The notes under the pieces are model-generated. The model saw only the letters and a program-made list of their open reading frames with translations, made no database searches and was not told the DNA's origin. Shown here one piece after another: positions 33,907-42,847 of a stretch of 64,000 bases of DNA. The stretch lies in contig CAZXKO010000070.1 in NCBI GenBank assembly GCA_964641665.1, forward strand, positions 62,001-126,000. The letters are read 5' to 3'. The translations under genes were made by a program, and so were the position numbers. The stretch is from Gp1-AA133 sp964641665. Its GTDB lineage: Bacteria; Acidobacteriota; Terriglobia; Terriglobales; Acidobacteriaceae. Position 1 is the stretch's first letter. Every line of letters begins with the position of its first letter.

Positions 33907-35625
33907 TTAACTCCTTGGGGTTGCCGGCAACGTGAACAGAAACACCGACCCGTGGTTCAACTCGCTTTCGGCGCGAATCGTGCCCGAGTGAGCCAGCACG
34001 ATGTGCTTGGCGATCGCCAGACCGAGTCCGGTGCCGCCGGATTCGCGGGAACGTGCCTTGTCCACACGGTAGAAACGCTCAAATAGTCGGAGCAGATGTT
34101 CGGAAGGAATCCCCGGGCCGAAGTCGCGCACGTAAAACTCAACTCCGCGCTCGCGTGCCCGCGCCCCGAGCACGATGCGTCCTCCCGTGGCTGCGTACTT
34201 CATCGCGTTCTCGATCAGGTTGGAGAACACCTGGTGAATGGCCTCGCGATCAGCGTTGACGTGCGTAGCGATAACTTCTTCCACCGTCAGCTCGAGGCCC
34301 TGGGCTCGTGCGACCTCCCGAAAACTCTCGACCGCGTCGTCGAGCAGTTCGCCCGGGGTGGTGGGTTGTACATCAAATCGGGTTTCGCCGGACTCCACCC
34401 GCGCCAGGGTCAGCAAGTCTTCGGTCAAACGCGACATGCGGGCCGCGTTTTTGCGGATGATTTCCAAAAACTCGCGCACGTGGCCATTTTCCGTAGTGCC
34501 ATCTAGCAGGGTCTCGGTGTAGCCCTGGATCGAGGTCAGCGGCGTGCGCAATTCGTGGGAAACGTTGGCGATGAAGTCGCGGCGCGTTTTTTCAACGCGC
34601 TCGGTCTCGGTGAGGTCGCGCAAGACGGCGACGGCCCCACCGCCGGGAAGCGGCGCGGCGGTTACATCGAAACTGCGGCCGGGCACGATGGACGCTGCGC
34701 GCGCCGAAGCGAACTTCTGGCCTTCCGTCGCGTTACGCACCGCGGCCAGGAACTGAGGGTCGCGCACCGTCTCGACCACGGGAGCGTGCAGCCGGGTACG
34801 TTGCGGGACTAGGCGGTCCATGCCGCGGTTCGCCCATTGCACGCGTCCGTCCGCGCCGACCGCGATGACCGCGTCCTGCATGGAGTTCAGCAGCGTTTCG
34901 AGTTGGTGCTGGCTGGTCTGCACCGCCACGAAGCTTTCTTCCAACCTGCGAGCGGTTTTGTCGAGTGCGCTGGCCACCTGCCCAATTTCGTCGAGAGACG
35001 TGGCGGAAATGCGGGCGGTCAAATCTCCGGCTGTAATTCGATCGGCAAATGCCACGATGCGTTGCAGGCGTCGGGCGGTGTAGTGCGCTGCGACCGCGGA
35101 CAGGAGCATCACTGCAACAAACGCAATCCCTGAGCCCACGAGCAGCGCGCGGTGGACCCGCTGCGAAGAGGCTTCCACGTCGGAGAGAGGATAGGCGAGG
35201 CGTACCGCTCCGCCCGAGACCGGTGCCGCGACATAGAGAAAGGGGATGCCCAGAGTATGACTGCGTCGCTCGTCGACGCCGATGTTCCCGGCTAGCGCGG
35301 CTACGAATTCCTTGCGACCGGCGTGGTTCTCCATCGAGGAGGCATCGGCTTCCGAATCGGCCAGAACTTTTCCCGTCGGGTCGATGATGGTGGCGCGGGC
35401 CCCGGCGGCCTGGCCTTCCTGGGACGTGATGTCCTGCAGCGCGTGCTGGCGATCGATCTCTACGCGATGGGCGAACAGCTGGGTCTTTTCAGTGAGGTTG
35501 CGCTGGATTTCGTTGCGCAGTGAGGTTTCCCAGGCGCGGCGGATCGAGATGTCCAGCGTCACTGCGGTGACGAGAACCACCAGCGCAAAGGCGGCTAGCA
35601 TCTTGAAAAAGATCCGGTTTCTCAC
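33907..35625 (-). CDS. phoR: Phosphate sensor kinase PhoR-like
   Basis: A 572-residue membrane kinase. A first helix lies at about residues 8-28 (KMLAAFALVVLVTAVTLDI), a periplasmic domain at about 30-165, a second helix at LLVGSGIAFVAVMLLSAVAA, and then HAMP (RLQRIVAFADRITAGDLTAR), PAS (LLNSMQDAVIAVGADGRVQW), the His box (FIANVSHELRTPLTSIQGYT) and an ATPase domain (IENAMKYAATGG, VRDFGPGIPSEHL, GGTGLGLAIAKHI). This order is that of PhoR. Its start overlaps the phoB stop by 4 bases (ATGA), so the two are translated together. phoU lies downstream on the same strand after an eroded region. Confidence 0.88.
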   Translation of the reverse strand: MRNRIFFKMLAAFALVVLVTAVTLDISIRRAWETSLRNEIQRNLTEKTQLFAHRVEIDRQHALQDITSQEGQAAGARATIIDPTGKVLADSEADASSMENHAGRKEFVAALAGNIGVDERRSHTLGIPFLYVAAPVSGGAVRLAYPLSDVEASSQRVHRALLVGSGIAFVAVMLLSAVAAHYTARRLQRIVAFADRITAGDLTARISATSLDEIGQVASALDKTARRLEESFVAVQTSQHQLETLLNSMQDAVIAVGADGRVQWANRGMDRLVPQRTRLHAPVVETVRDPQFLAAVRNATEGQKFASARAASIVPGRSFDVTAAPLPGGGAVAVLRDLTETERVEKTRRDFIANVSHELRTPLTSIQGYTETLLDGTTENGHVREFLEIIRKNAARMSRLTEDLLTLARVESGETRFDVQPTTPGELLDDAVESFREVARAQGLELTVEEVIATHVNADREAIHQVFSNLIENAMKYAATGGRIVLGARARERGVEFYVRDFGPGIPSEHLLRLFERFYRVDKARSRESGGTGLGLAIAKHIVLAHSGTIRAESELNHGSVFLFTLPATPRS

Positions 35626-36314
35626 TTCGGGACCTCGAAGCGGTAGCCGGCGCCACGTACTGTCTTGAGGTAACGGGGATTCTCCGGATCGGGCTCGATC
35701 TTCTCGCGAATGCGGCGGACGTAGACATCGACGGAGCGCGGAGTGACGTAGGATGTGTCGCGCCAGACGGAATCAAGAAGCTGATCGCGGGTGAAGACAC
35801 GGCCGAGATGCCGGGCGAAGTAGTCGAGCAGCCGGAATTCGGTGGCGGTCGTGGTGACAAGCTTGCCGCTCACGGCCAGGGTCATGGCGCCCGGATCGAT
35901 CTCGATCTCGCCCACCCGTATGGGTCCAGGGGCCAGGGGCCTCTCGAAACGGCGGAGCACCGCCTTCACGCGCGCTACCAGCTCGCGCGGGCTGAACGGT
36001 TTGGGAATGTAGTCGTCGGCGCCGAGCTCGAGGCCCAGCACGCGATCGGCCTCGCTGCTCTTGGCCGTCAGAAAAATTACGGGGATCATCGCCAGCACCT
36101 GCGTCTGGCGAATCTGCCGGCACAGTTCCAGGCCGTCCTTGCCCGGGACCATGATGTCGAGAAGGAAGAGCGCGGGGCGTTGCCGCTCGGCCTCAGCGAG
36201 GATCAGGTTTCCGGTGGGATAAAGTTTGACGGCGAATCCGGCGCCTTCCAGGTGATGACGCACCAGGCGCGAAATGTCCGGATCGTCCTCCACGACGAAG
36301 ATGTGCGGTTTCAC
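35622..36314 (-). CDS. phoB: Phosphate response regulator PhoB-like
   Basis: A 230-residue OmpR/PhoB-family regulator. The receiver domain has HIFVVEDDPDISRLVRHHLE, phospho-acceptor Asp in FLLDIMVPGKDGLELC, and KPFSPRELVARV. The winged helix has TATEFRLLDYFARHLGRVFT, SVDVYVRRIREKIEPDPENP and TVRGAGYRFE. The GTG at 36314 (VKPHIFVVEDD) is preferred to an ATG at 36362 because the receiver begins there. It should bind Pho-box repeats after phosphorylation by PhoR. A direct repeat with 11-base period lies 41-58 bases upstream of the start. Confidence 0.9.
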   Translation of the reverse strand: MKPHIFVVEDDPDISRLVRHHLEGAGFAVKLYPTGNLILAEAERQRPALFLLDIMVPGKDGLELCRQIRQTQVLAMIPVIFLTAKSSEADRVLGLELGADDYIPKPFSPRELVARVKAVLRRFERPLAPGPIRVGEIEIDPGAMTLAVSGKLVTTTATEFRLLDYFARHLGRVFTRDQLLDSVWRDTSYVTPRSVDVYVRRIREKIEPDPENPRYLKTVRGAGYRFEVPK

Positions 36315-36354
36315 GATACGTATTGTAGCCGCATCAGAACACCGAACCTTGTTC

Positions 36355-36372
36355 TTTAACACACTTGTAACA
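36355..36372 (-). promoter_or_regulatory. Pho-box-like direct repeat before phoB
   Basis: On the minus strand TGTTACA (36372-36366) and TGTTAAA (36361-36355) are separated by 4 bases, giving the 7+4 (11-base) period of Pho boxes. The sequence differs from the E. coli CTGTCAT unit. Autoregulation of phoBR is a reasonable inference. Confidence 0.4.
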
Positions 36373-36403
36373 AAGAGGGCGCGGCAAGAATGGGGCTGTT
36401 GCG

Positions 36404-38449
36404 CTACCGCACCTTCACCAGGAGGTTTCCGGCATCGTCGAGCTTGAACCGCATCCCCGGCGGAACGACGGTCGTGGCACTGTATTCCGCAATGACCGCC
36501 GGGCCGGAGCGCCGTTTGCCGATGGCGAGTTGATCACGTTCGTAGATAGCCGTCAGGAACTTCTTGCCGGAGAAAACAACAGGTAGGCGCTCCGGCCGTG
36601 AGGGAGAGTCCCGGCGTGTTGGTTTTGCAGCGGCCCGAGGAGAGTCTGCCTGGCTGGGTCCGGCGCCGATCCTCGCTTGCGGAGACTTCAGCGTCGCTCT
36701 CAACCGCAAGGTGACCAACTCGACTTCCCGGTCGGGATGACTGTAACCGTAGCGTCGGGCATGAGCGGTGTGGAAATCGACGAGCAGGCTGCGCTTCAAC
36801 GGGATGTTCAGCTCGTAGCCTTGTCCGCGGTAACGCAGGTCGACGCTGCGCTGCTCACGAATGGCCCCAGCCCAGCCTTCGGTACGGAAGTCCCTTTGCG
36901 CGGATCGCGAGAGCTGCGCGAATTCTTTTTCCAACTGCGCGAACGGGACTTTGCCGGCGACACGCCACAGCACAGTGCGGGAATAGTCTTTGACCATATC
37001 ACTAACAAGAATGCCGAAGGCCGAGAGCCCTCCGGGCATGGCTGGAACCAATACCCGCGGAATGCCGAGCGCTTGGGCCAGTTCGCAGGCGTGCAGGCCG
37101 CCGGCCCCGCCGAAGGCGACCAGGGCGAAGCGGCGGGGATCGTGGCCGCGCTCGATCGAGACCACACGGAGCGCTTTTTCCATATTGGAGTTGACGACAC
37201 GAATCACGCCGGCGGCGAATTGTTCGAGCGAGAGGTCGGACTGCTGCTTGCCCAGCCACTCCTTCACTACTTGCCTTGTGCGTTCGAGGTCGAGTTGGAA
37301 TTCACTTCCCAGAAAACGATGGGGCTGCAGGCGGCCGAGGATCAGGTGGGCGTCGGTGACCGTGGGCAATACGCCTTTGCCGTAGCAGACCGGGCCGGGA
37401 TCGGCACCGGCGGACTCCGGGCCGACGCGCAGCGCTCCCGCGGGGTCAAAGCGCGCAATCGATCCTCCGCCCGCACCTACGGTATGAATGTCGAGCATCG
37501 GGACTCCGACCGGGAGTCCGGCGACTTCCGACTGGCTGCTAGCGGGTGCTTCGCGATCGACCAGAGCGACGTCGGTTGAAGTGCCTCCCATGTCGAAGGA
37601 GATGATCTGTTCCAATCCGCTGCGCCGGGCGGTGGCCGCGGCTCCCACCACGCCGCCCGCCGGCCCCGAGAGCACGGTGCGCACCGGTTCGCGAACTGCT
37701 GTGTCGAGTGCTGTGATGCCTCCACTCGACTGCATCACAAAGATGTTGCTATGGCGCCGACCTTCAGATGCGGCGTCGCGCAGTCGGCGATCGAGGCTTT
37801 CGAGGTAGCGCTGCATCACCGGCTGAAGGTAGGCGTTCACGACGACCGTGCTGGTGCGTTCGTATTCGCGGAACTCAGGGAGAATTTCGTGAGAGGTGGA
37901 AAGGGGCGCGCCCAGCTTCATCAGTGCTTGGGCAACGGCCTGTTCGTTAGCCGGGTTCGCGAAGCAAAACAGCAACGAGATTGCGATGGCTTCCGGTTTC
38001 TTCTCTGTGACCTTGGCAGCCAGAGTCTCCAACTCCTGGAGCGACGGATGCATCAGAATCTGACCTTCCGCGTCGGTGCGCTCATCGATACCGAAGCGAA
38101 GCTCGCTCGGGACCAGGGGTTCTACCCGTTCGAAGAAGAAGTCATAAAGCTTGGGCCGAGCCTGGCGGCCGATCTCGATCACATCTTCAAATCCCGCGGT
38201 TGTGACCAGCGCAACGCGGGCGCCTTTGCGCTGTAGCAGTGTGTTGGTGCCGACAGTTGTGCCATGAAGAAGCACGATACTGGAGCCCGCGGAAATCTTC
38301 GCCACCGCATCGGCGATCGCCTGGGAAGGGTCCATCGGCGTCGAGAAGACCTTGAGCATGCGCACGCGTCCGCGCTCGACCCAGACACAGTCGGTGAAGG
38401 TGCCGCCCGTGTCGATGGCGATGCGGAGCGTGGGAGAAGGGCGCGACAT
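36404..38449 (-). CDS. Hydantoinase A/5-oxoprolinase subunit
   Basis: An ATP-dependent ring-opening enzyme subunit of 681 residues. The N-terminal Hydant_A_N domain begins RIAIDTGGTFTDCVWVERGR and the hydantoinase A core has ISFDMGGTSTDVALVD, DIHTVGAGGGSIARFDPAGA, GPESAGADPGPVCYG, VTDAHLILGRL and LVAFGGAGGLHACELA. A C-terminal beta domain follows. HyuA-type proteins usually work with a HyuB subunit; no hyuB is visible on either side. The ATG at 38449 matches the start of the conserved N-terminus. The substrate (hydantoin, oxoproline or N-methylhydantoin) cannot be told. Confidence 0.9.
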   Translation of the reverse strand: MSRPSPTLRIAIDTGGTFTDCVWVERGRVRMLKVFSTPMDPSQAIADAVAKISAGSSIVLLHGTTVGTNTLLQRKGARVALVTTAGFEDVIEIGRQARPKLYDFFFERVEPLVPSELRFGIDERTDAEGQILMHPSLQELETLAAKVTEKKPEAIAISLLFCFANPANEQAVAQALMKLGAPLSTSHEILPEFREYERTSTVVVNAYLQPVMQRYLESLDRRLRDAASEGRRHSNIFVMQSSGGITALDTAVREPVRTVLSGPAGGVVGAAATARRSGLEQIISFDMGGTSTDVALVDREAPASSQSEVAGLPVGVPMLDIHTVGAGGGSIARFDPAGALRVGPESAGADPGPVCYGKGVLPTVTDAHLILGRLQPHRFLGSEFQLDLERTRQVVKEWLGKQQSDLSLEQFAAGVIRVVNSNMEKALRVVSIERGHDPRRFALVAFGGAGGLHACELAQALGIPRVLVPAMPGGLSAFGILVSDMVKDYSRTVLWRVAGKVPFAQLEKEFAQLSRSAQRDFRTEGWAGAIREQRSVDLRYRGQGYELNIPLKRSLLVDFHTAHARRYGYSHPDREVELVTLRLRATLKSPQARIGAGPSQADSPRAAAKPTRRDSPSRPERLPVVFSGKKFLTAIYERDQLAIGKRRSGPAVIAEYSATTVVPPGMRFKLDDAGNLLVKVR

Positions 38450-38652
38450 GTTCTGACGGAAGGTTAGGGTAGCATCCGGCGGGGTCGCAGCGCGCTTTCC
38501 GCGGCGTTGAAGAGCCAAAGAACGTTTGCCGCTCCGCTGGCGCCTCCGTGGGTTTCAGGAACGAAGAGCGGGTTGCTCAGGTCCATCGCCAGCGAACCGA
38601 GACTGGTGGCCTGGCCGGTTCGATGTGCGGCTGAACGAGAGTGCGCCAGGGC

Positions 38653-39084
38653 CTAAGGCACCAGATTGTTTGCTCGCTCATCGACCCTGACTTCGCAGTC
38701 GCAAGTTGTTCCGACCATCGCCAGGTGACACCAGAAACCACCCCGCGGACTCAAGGGGGCCTGAGGCACCAGCACCGACACAGGCACGGCAGGAAGCGGT
38801 TCTGGCTCTTTCAAGCTTGCGTTCACAGTCACCGGCCTTTGTGGCGCTCGAACATTGGGACGCGTGACCTTGGATGGCTTACGAGACGCGATGACAATAG
38901 CAGGCGGCTTAAGCTCGGGAGCAGCCGGCGCAAGCTCGGGCTGTCGCATGACCCGAGGAGCTAGTGCGATTCGATGTGACGGCCGCAGGGAGCGATCCCG
39001 GTGCGGCCTCCACACGACGTAAAGGAGAACGAGCTCAACGATGACGATCGAAATCCAAAAAAGGCGCTTGTCGCTCACAGCCAT
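38653..39084 (-). CDS. Single-pass membrane-anchored hypothetical protein
   Basis: A 143-residue protein with one N-terminal helix (FWISIVIVELVLLYVVW, residues 8-24), a Pro/Ala/Lys-rich linker (about residues 40-105), and a short C-terminal piece with three Cys (WCHLAMVGTTCDCEVRVDER). The linker recalls TonB-like or spacer proteins, but no TonB domain follows. GGGGAG precedes the ATG at 39084. No family was recognised. Confidence 0.5.
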   Translation of the reverse strand: MAVSDKRLFWISIVIVELVLLYVVWRPHRDRSLRPSHRIALAPRVMRQPELAPAAPELKPPAIVIASRKPSKVTRPNVRAPQRPVTVNASLKEPEPLPAVPVSVLVPQAPLSPRGGFWCHLAMVGTTCDCEVRVDERANNLVP

Positions 39085-39220
39085 TCTCCCCTCGGGGAGC
39101 AAAAATGACTCGCTGAAACATCGGCACGCAACTTAGAAACACGACCAGAAGAACACTCCGCAAATCGGGCAGCTTGATTTGCGGAGACCCTAGCTGCTTC
39201 AATCGCAAGGAGTTCGAGGG

Positions 39221-39487
39221 CTATCTTTTTCCTCGGAAGTCAACGTCGCCGACTCTTGGAATCCTGGCCACACCCCTCATGAAAGCGACAATTAGGCCCA
39301 AGGTTTCCTCCCCCGAAGAACCTTGGGCTAATTGCCCGGTTTTCTTTAAACCGGCGAAAGCGCTCTTCCAGTGGTGGAGGTTAAGCCAGCCGTCGAGTCT
39401 CCGCAATGGCACCGAGGCGCCAGCACTCATGGCACGAACGAGCGGTATGTCTGCAATGCAAGCGTCCATTCCGCGCTCCTGGGTCAC
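39221..39487 (-). CDS. Hypothetical protein coupled to the DUF7710-like gene
   Basis: An 88-residue frame whose GTG start overlaps the stop of the gene before it by 4 bases (GTGA), a sign of translational coupling. The sequence (PLVRAMSAGASVPLRRLDGW, LNLHHWKSAFAGLKKTGQLA) has no recognised domain. An opposite-strand frame of similar length covers the same bases, so it is a weak call resting mainly on the overlap. Confidence 0.3.
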   Translation of the reverse strand: MTQERGMDACIADIPLVRAMSAGASVPLRRLDGWLNLHHWKSAFAGLKKTGQLAQGSSGEETLGLIVAFMRGVARIPRVGDVDFRGKR

Positions 39488-39777
39488 TGACGCGCTAAAT
39501 CAGTCCTCACCCCGGATTCGTGGTGATAGTGAAGATCCCCGCCCGAAAATTGACCGACAAACTCAGCCGTTTCGTGATGAGGTTTGCTGGGCTTAAAGTA
39601 GCCGTTGCCCACAGCCCAGTCGTACGCTCCCGTGTCCACTCGGTACAAGGTGAGTGTGGCAGACAGGCCGTGGCACTTGATCCATTCCTCTGCAAGTTCG
39701 ACGGATGAAAACACGCTACTGGGGAGGGTCGGAAAGCCGGCAGTTGGGGAACTCCTTGCTCCCGTAAGAACCCACAC
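39484..39777 (-). CDS. DUF7710-like small protein
   Basis: A 97-residue protein with the pattern VWVLTGARSS, then SSVFSSVELAEEWIKCHGLS, TLTLYRVDTGAYDWAVGNGY and EFVGQFSGGDLHYHHESG. This matches, from memory, a family of small cytoplasmic proteins (DUF7710) of unknown role. The start is a GTG at 39777. Its end overlaps the next small frame on the same strand, so the two may be an accessory pair. Confidence 0.55.
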   Translation of the reverse strand: MWVLTGARSSPTAGFPTLPSSVFSSVELAEEWIKCHGLSATLTLYRVDTGAYDWAVGNGYFKPSKPHHETAEFVGQFSGGDLHYHHESGVRTDLARQ

Positions 39778-39796
39778 TATGATAGTGATCGGGTGC

Positions 39797-42304
39797 CTAG
39801 TCCTTCCCGTTCGAAAACGCCAACGTCAGCAACGTCTTCTGCTCCACCTCGTGTGCGCCGGCCGATCCGGTAGACGGGCTGGGGCTGGCTGAGCGCTTCA
39901 CCGACAGCACGGCTCGCTCTCCCGCGATATGACGCAGGCGGGGCAGGGTGTAGAACAGCGGGCCCATGTTGGCCGGTTCTTCCTGTACCCACACCACTTC
40001 GCGGGCCGCGGCGTGCTCGTCGATGGCAGCGTGGAGGTCGGCTTCGGGAAAGGGGTAGAGCTGGTCGAGGAAAATGATGGCGGTGTTCTCGTCTTTCCGC
40101 TTCTTCCGCTCCATGCGCAACTCGTGCCCGATCTTGCCGGTGCAGACTAAAATCCGCTTCGCGTCCGTGACGTCGGAGTCCGGAATCACTGGCAGGAAGC
40201 GCTGGTGGGTGAAATCCTCGATCGGAGAGCAGGCGTCGGGGTGGCGCAGCATGCTCTTCGGCGTGAAGACGACCAGCGGCTTGCGCCAGTGACGCAAAGC
40301 CTGCCGGCGCAGCAGGTGAAAATACTGCCCGGCGTTCGAGGGCTGACAGATCTGGAAGTTGTCACGCGCGGCCAATTGCAGAAAGCGCTCGATGCGGGCG
40401 CTGGAGTGCTCCGGTCCCTGGCCTTCGTAGCCGTGCGGCAGCAGAAGCACCAGGCCAGAGAGCAGTCCCCACTTGTCTTCGCCCGCGCACACGAACTGGT
40501 CAATCACGGCCTGCGCCACGTTGGCGAAATCGCCGAACTGCGCTTCCCACAAAACCAGAGCTTCGGGGTAGTCGCGGCTGTAACCGTATTCAAAGCCCAT
40601 CACTCCGGCTTCCGAAAGCGTCGAGTTGTAAATCTCGCAACGCGCCTGCCCGGAGACGATGTTTTGCAGCGGAACGAACTCCTGCTCGTTTTCGATGTCG
40701 AGCAGCACCGAGTGCCGCTGGTTGAAGGTCCCGCGGCGGGAGTCCTGCCCGCTCATGCGGATGGGGATGCCCTGCTTCACCAAGCTGCCGAAAGCGAGCG
40801 CCTCAGCCATGCCGTAATCGACATCGCGTTTACCCGCGCCCATCTCGGCGCGCTGTTCCAGAAGCTTTTTGACCTTGGGATGGATGTGGAAGCCCGCGGG
40901 ATAGCTCGTAAGCTTGGCGGTAAGTTCCGTCAACTGTTCGCTCCACACGCCGGTTTCTTTTTCGTACTCGGCCTTGTGGCGTCCGCCGAAGTAGGTGTCC
41001 CAATAGCTGGGCAGATCGCGCATGGTTGGTTTGCGCGTGATCGAACCGGCGTTTTTCTGTCCGGCTTCGTATTCGGCCTTGACCTCGGCAGCCTTGGCCT
41101 GGGCTTCGGATTCGAGGCTCGCGTCTTCCGCGTAGATGTCCCAAAGTGGAGGGTGGTCCTTGATCGCCTTGTAGAGCAGCGGCTGGGTAACAGTGGGATC
41201 GTCGACCTCGCTGTGGCCGTGGCGGCGGTAGCCGATCATATCGATAACGACATCAGTACCGAACGTGTAGCGGTATTCCAGAGCCATGCGGCCCACGCGG
41301 ATCACCGCGTCCACGTCTTCGGCATTTACGTGAAAGATGGGAATCGACTGGCGCCGGGCCAGATCTGCGGAGAAGCGCTCCGAATGTTCCTCGCGGTAGC
41401 CGGTGGTGAATCCGACCAGGTTGTTGACGATGATGTGAATGGTTCCGCCAACGGTGTAGCCGGGCAGATCGGCATAGTTCATGGTCTCGGCAAAGATGCC
41501 TTGGCCAGCAAAGGCAGCATCGCCGTGCACCAGCAACGGAAGGTACTTCTCGCGCCCGCCGTCCCCGGCGCGGTCCTGCTTGGCGCGTGTGCGGCCGATC
41601 GTCACGGGGTCGACCGCCTCCAGATGGCTGGGATTGGAAACCAGGTGAATGTTGACCTTGGCGCCGCTGCGCGTGATGTACTCACCGGTCGCGCCCAGAT
41701 GGTATTTCACGTCTCCCGATCCCAGGACGCTGCGCGGGTCGACGTCTTCAAACGACGCGAAAATCTCTTCCGGAGTGCGCCGGGCCACGTGCAGAAGCAC
41801 GTTGAGGCGTCCGCGGTGACTCATTCCCATGACCAGGTTCACCGCTCCGCGTTGCCCGGCCCCGTCGAGAATTTCGTCGACGAGCGGTAGCAGAGCCGTG
41901 TTGCCCTCGAGGGAGAACCGTTTCGTCCCCAAGTAGCGCTGCTGCATGACCTGCTCGAACACGTCGGCGCGGACCAGAAAGTCGAGAACTCGCTGCTGAT
42001 CGACCGGGCCCGGCTCCGACTCTATGCGCTCCTGGATCCAGCGCCGGCGTTCGCCGTCGGTGATGTGCACGAATTCCACGCCGATGGTGCCGCAGTAGAA
42101 GTTGCGCGCCTCGCGGGCAAACTCGCTGTCGAGTTGCAGGTCCGGCTGGGGTTGCGGTCGAAAAAGGCCGAGGGGATCGAGGTCGGCCTCCAGGTATCCC
42201 CAGTGGCGAAACGCGTCGAACACGCGCTCGCGCTCGAGGTTGGGAGCCTCCATGAGGCTGGCGGAAGTCGATGTAGATGAATTCTTGGGATTTCGCGGAG
42301 CCAT
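39797..42304 (-). CDS. sucA: 2-oxoglutarate dehydrogenase E1
   Basis: A thiamine-diphosphate enzyme of 835 residues that decarboxylates 2-oxoglutarate in the citric acid cycle. Clear family blocks are TIGVEFVHITDGERRRWIQE, KRFSLEGNTALLPLVDEIL, GMSHRGRLNVLLHV, DVKYHLGATGEY, HLVSNPSHLEAVDPVTIGR, HGDAAFAGQGIFAETMNY, GYRRHGHSEVDDPTVTQP and LPHGYEGQGPEHSSARIERF. It is shorter than E. coli SucA (933) at the N-terminus. AGGAG lies 10 bases before the ATG at 42304. The sucB E2 partner is not next to it, unlike in many bacteria. Confidence 0.95.
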   Translation of the reverse strand: MAPRNPKNSSTSTSASLMEAPNLERERVFDAFRHWGYLEADLDPLGLFRPQPQPDLQLDSEFAREARNFYCGTIGVEFVHITDGERRRWIQERIESEPGPVDQQRVLDFLVRADVFEQVMQQRYLGTKRFSLEGNTALLPLVDEILDGAGQRGAVNLVMGMSHRGRLNVLLHVARRTPEEIFASFEDVDPRSVLGSGDVKYHLGATGEYITRSGAKVNIHLVSNPSHLEAVDPVTIGRTRAKQDRAGDGGREKYLPLLVHGDAAFAGQGIFAETMNYADLPGYTVGGTIHIIVNNLVGFTTGYREEHSERFSADLARRQSIPIFHVNAEDVDAVIRVGRMALEYRYTFGTDVVIDMIGYRRHGHSEVDDPTVTQPLLYKAIKDHPPLWDIYAEDASLESEAQAKAAEVKAEYEAGQKNAGSITRKPTMRDLPSYWDTYFGGRHKAEYEKETGVWSEQLTELTAKLTSYPAGFHIHPKVKKLLEQRAEMGAGKRDVDYGMAEALAFGSLVKQGIPIRMSGQDSRRGTFNQRHSVLLDIENEQEFVPLQNIVSGQARCEIYNSTLSEAGVMGFEYGYSRDYPEALVLWEAQFGDFANVAQAVIDQFVCAGEDKWGLLSGLVLLLPHGYEGQGPEHSSARIERFLQLAARDNFQICQPSNAGQYFHLLRRQALRHWRKPLVVFTPKSMLRHPDACSPIEDFTHQRFLPVIPDSDVTDAKRILVCTGKIGHELRMERKKRKDENTAIIFLDQLYPFPEADLHAAIDEHAAAREVVWVQEEPANMGPLFYTLPRLRHIAGERAVLSVKRSASPSPSTGSAGAHEVEQKTLLTLAFSNGKD

Positions 42305-42391
42305 AAAGTGACTCCTAGGATAACGGATGCGAGGCATTGTGCGCCGGATTCAGGGGTGGGGAAGGCGGTGGGCGGCTGCCCAAAGTAACGG

Positions 42392-42690
42392 CTAAGTGGC
42401 TGGCGCGGTGGCAGCAACCCGATGGGGGACAAGACGAATAAGCAGGCCATTCACAAGGATGGTTGCCACGGAAGCGGCCAGGGTCGTGTTGTACATATCG
42501 TCGCCCGCGACGTGGGCTTCGGGGGCAACCCGCACCAGCACATAGGAGACTCGCCGATTTGCGTCAGTCCGATGCCGGCCATCAACACCGTCCTGGCGGG
42601 GTAGCGAAAAAGCCTGACGACCACGGGCCAAACCACGAACTTGCCGACGATCACCAGCCCTAAGATGACCAGAAGAAGAGGGTTTCGAAA
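42392..42690 (-). pseudogene. Kef-type cation/proton antiporter remnant
   Basis: The piece NPLLLVILGLVIVGKFVVWP, VRLFRYPARTVLMAGIGLTQIGE, then in another frame SYVLVRVAPEAHVAGDDMYN and TTLAASVATILVNGLLIRLVP matches the last membrane helices of a CPA2 (Kef-type) exchanger. A stop lies just before it at 42691-42693, and one missing base near 42549 breaks the frame (GEF-S expected). About 300 codons of the N-terminal part are absent. It is a decayed remnant between sucA and the phospholipase-like gene. Confidence 0.65.
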
Positions 42691-42847
42691 TCAGGATGCG
42701 GGGATTAGTGGGTCGTTGCCCGACGGAAAACTGTGCGAGCCACATTTTCCACAGGCAAGGGTAAATTCATCGGACTGTAACCGCTCCTTCACAAGATCGA
42801 AACACTCGAACGGTAGGCTGGCCGAGCCTTTTGGAGGAGGGCAATGC

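Noticed and set aside
40205..41890. Plus-strand open frame of 561 codons opposite sucA
   Set aside because: The minus strand encodes a full-length 2-oxoglutarate dehydrogenase E1. The long antisense frame is a by-product of GC-rich codon use.
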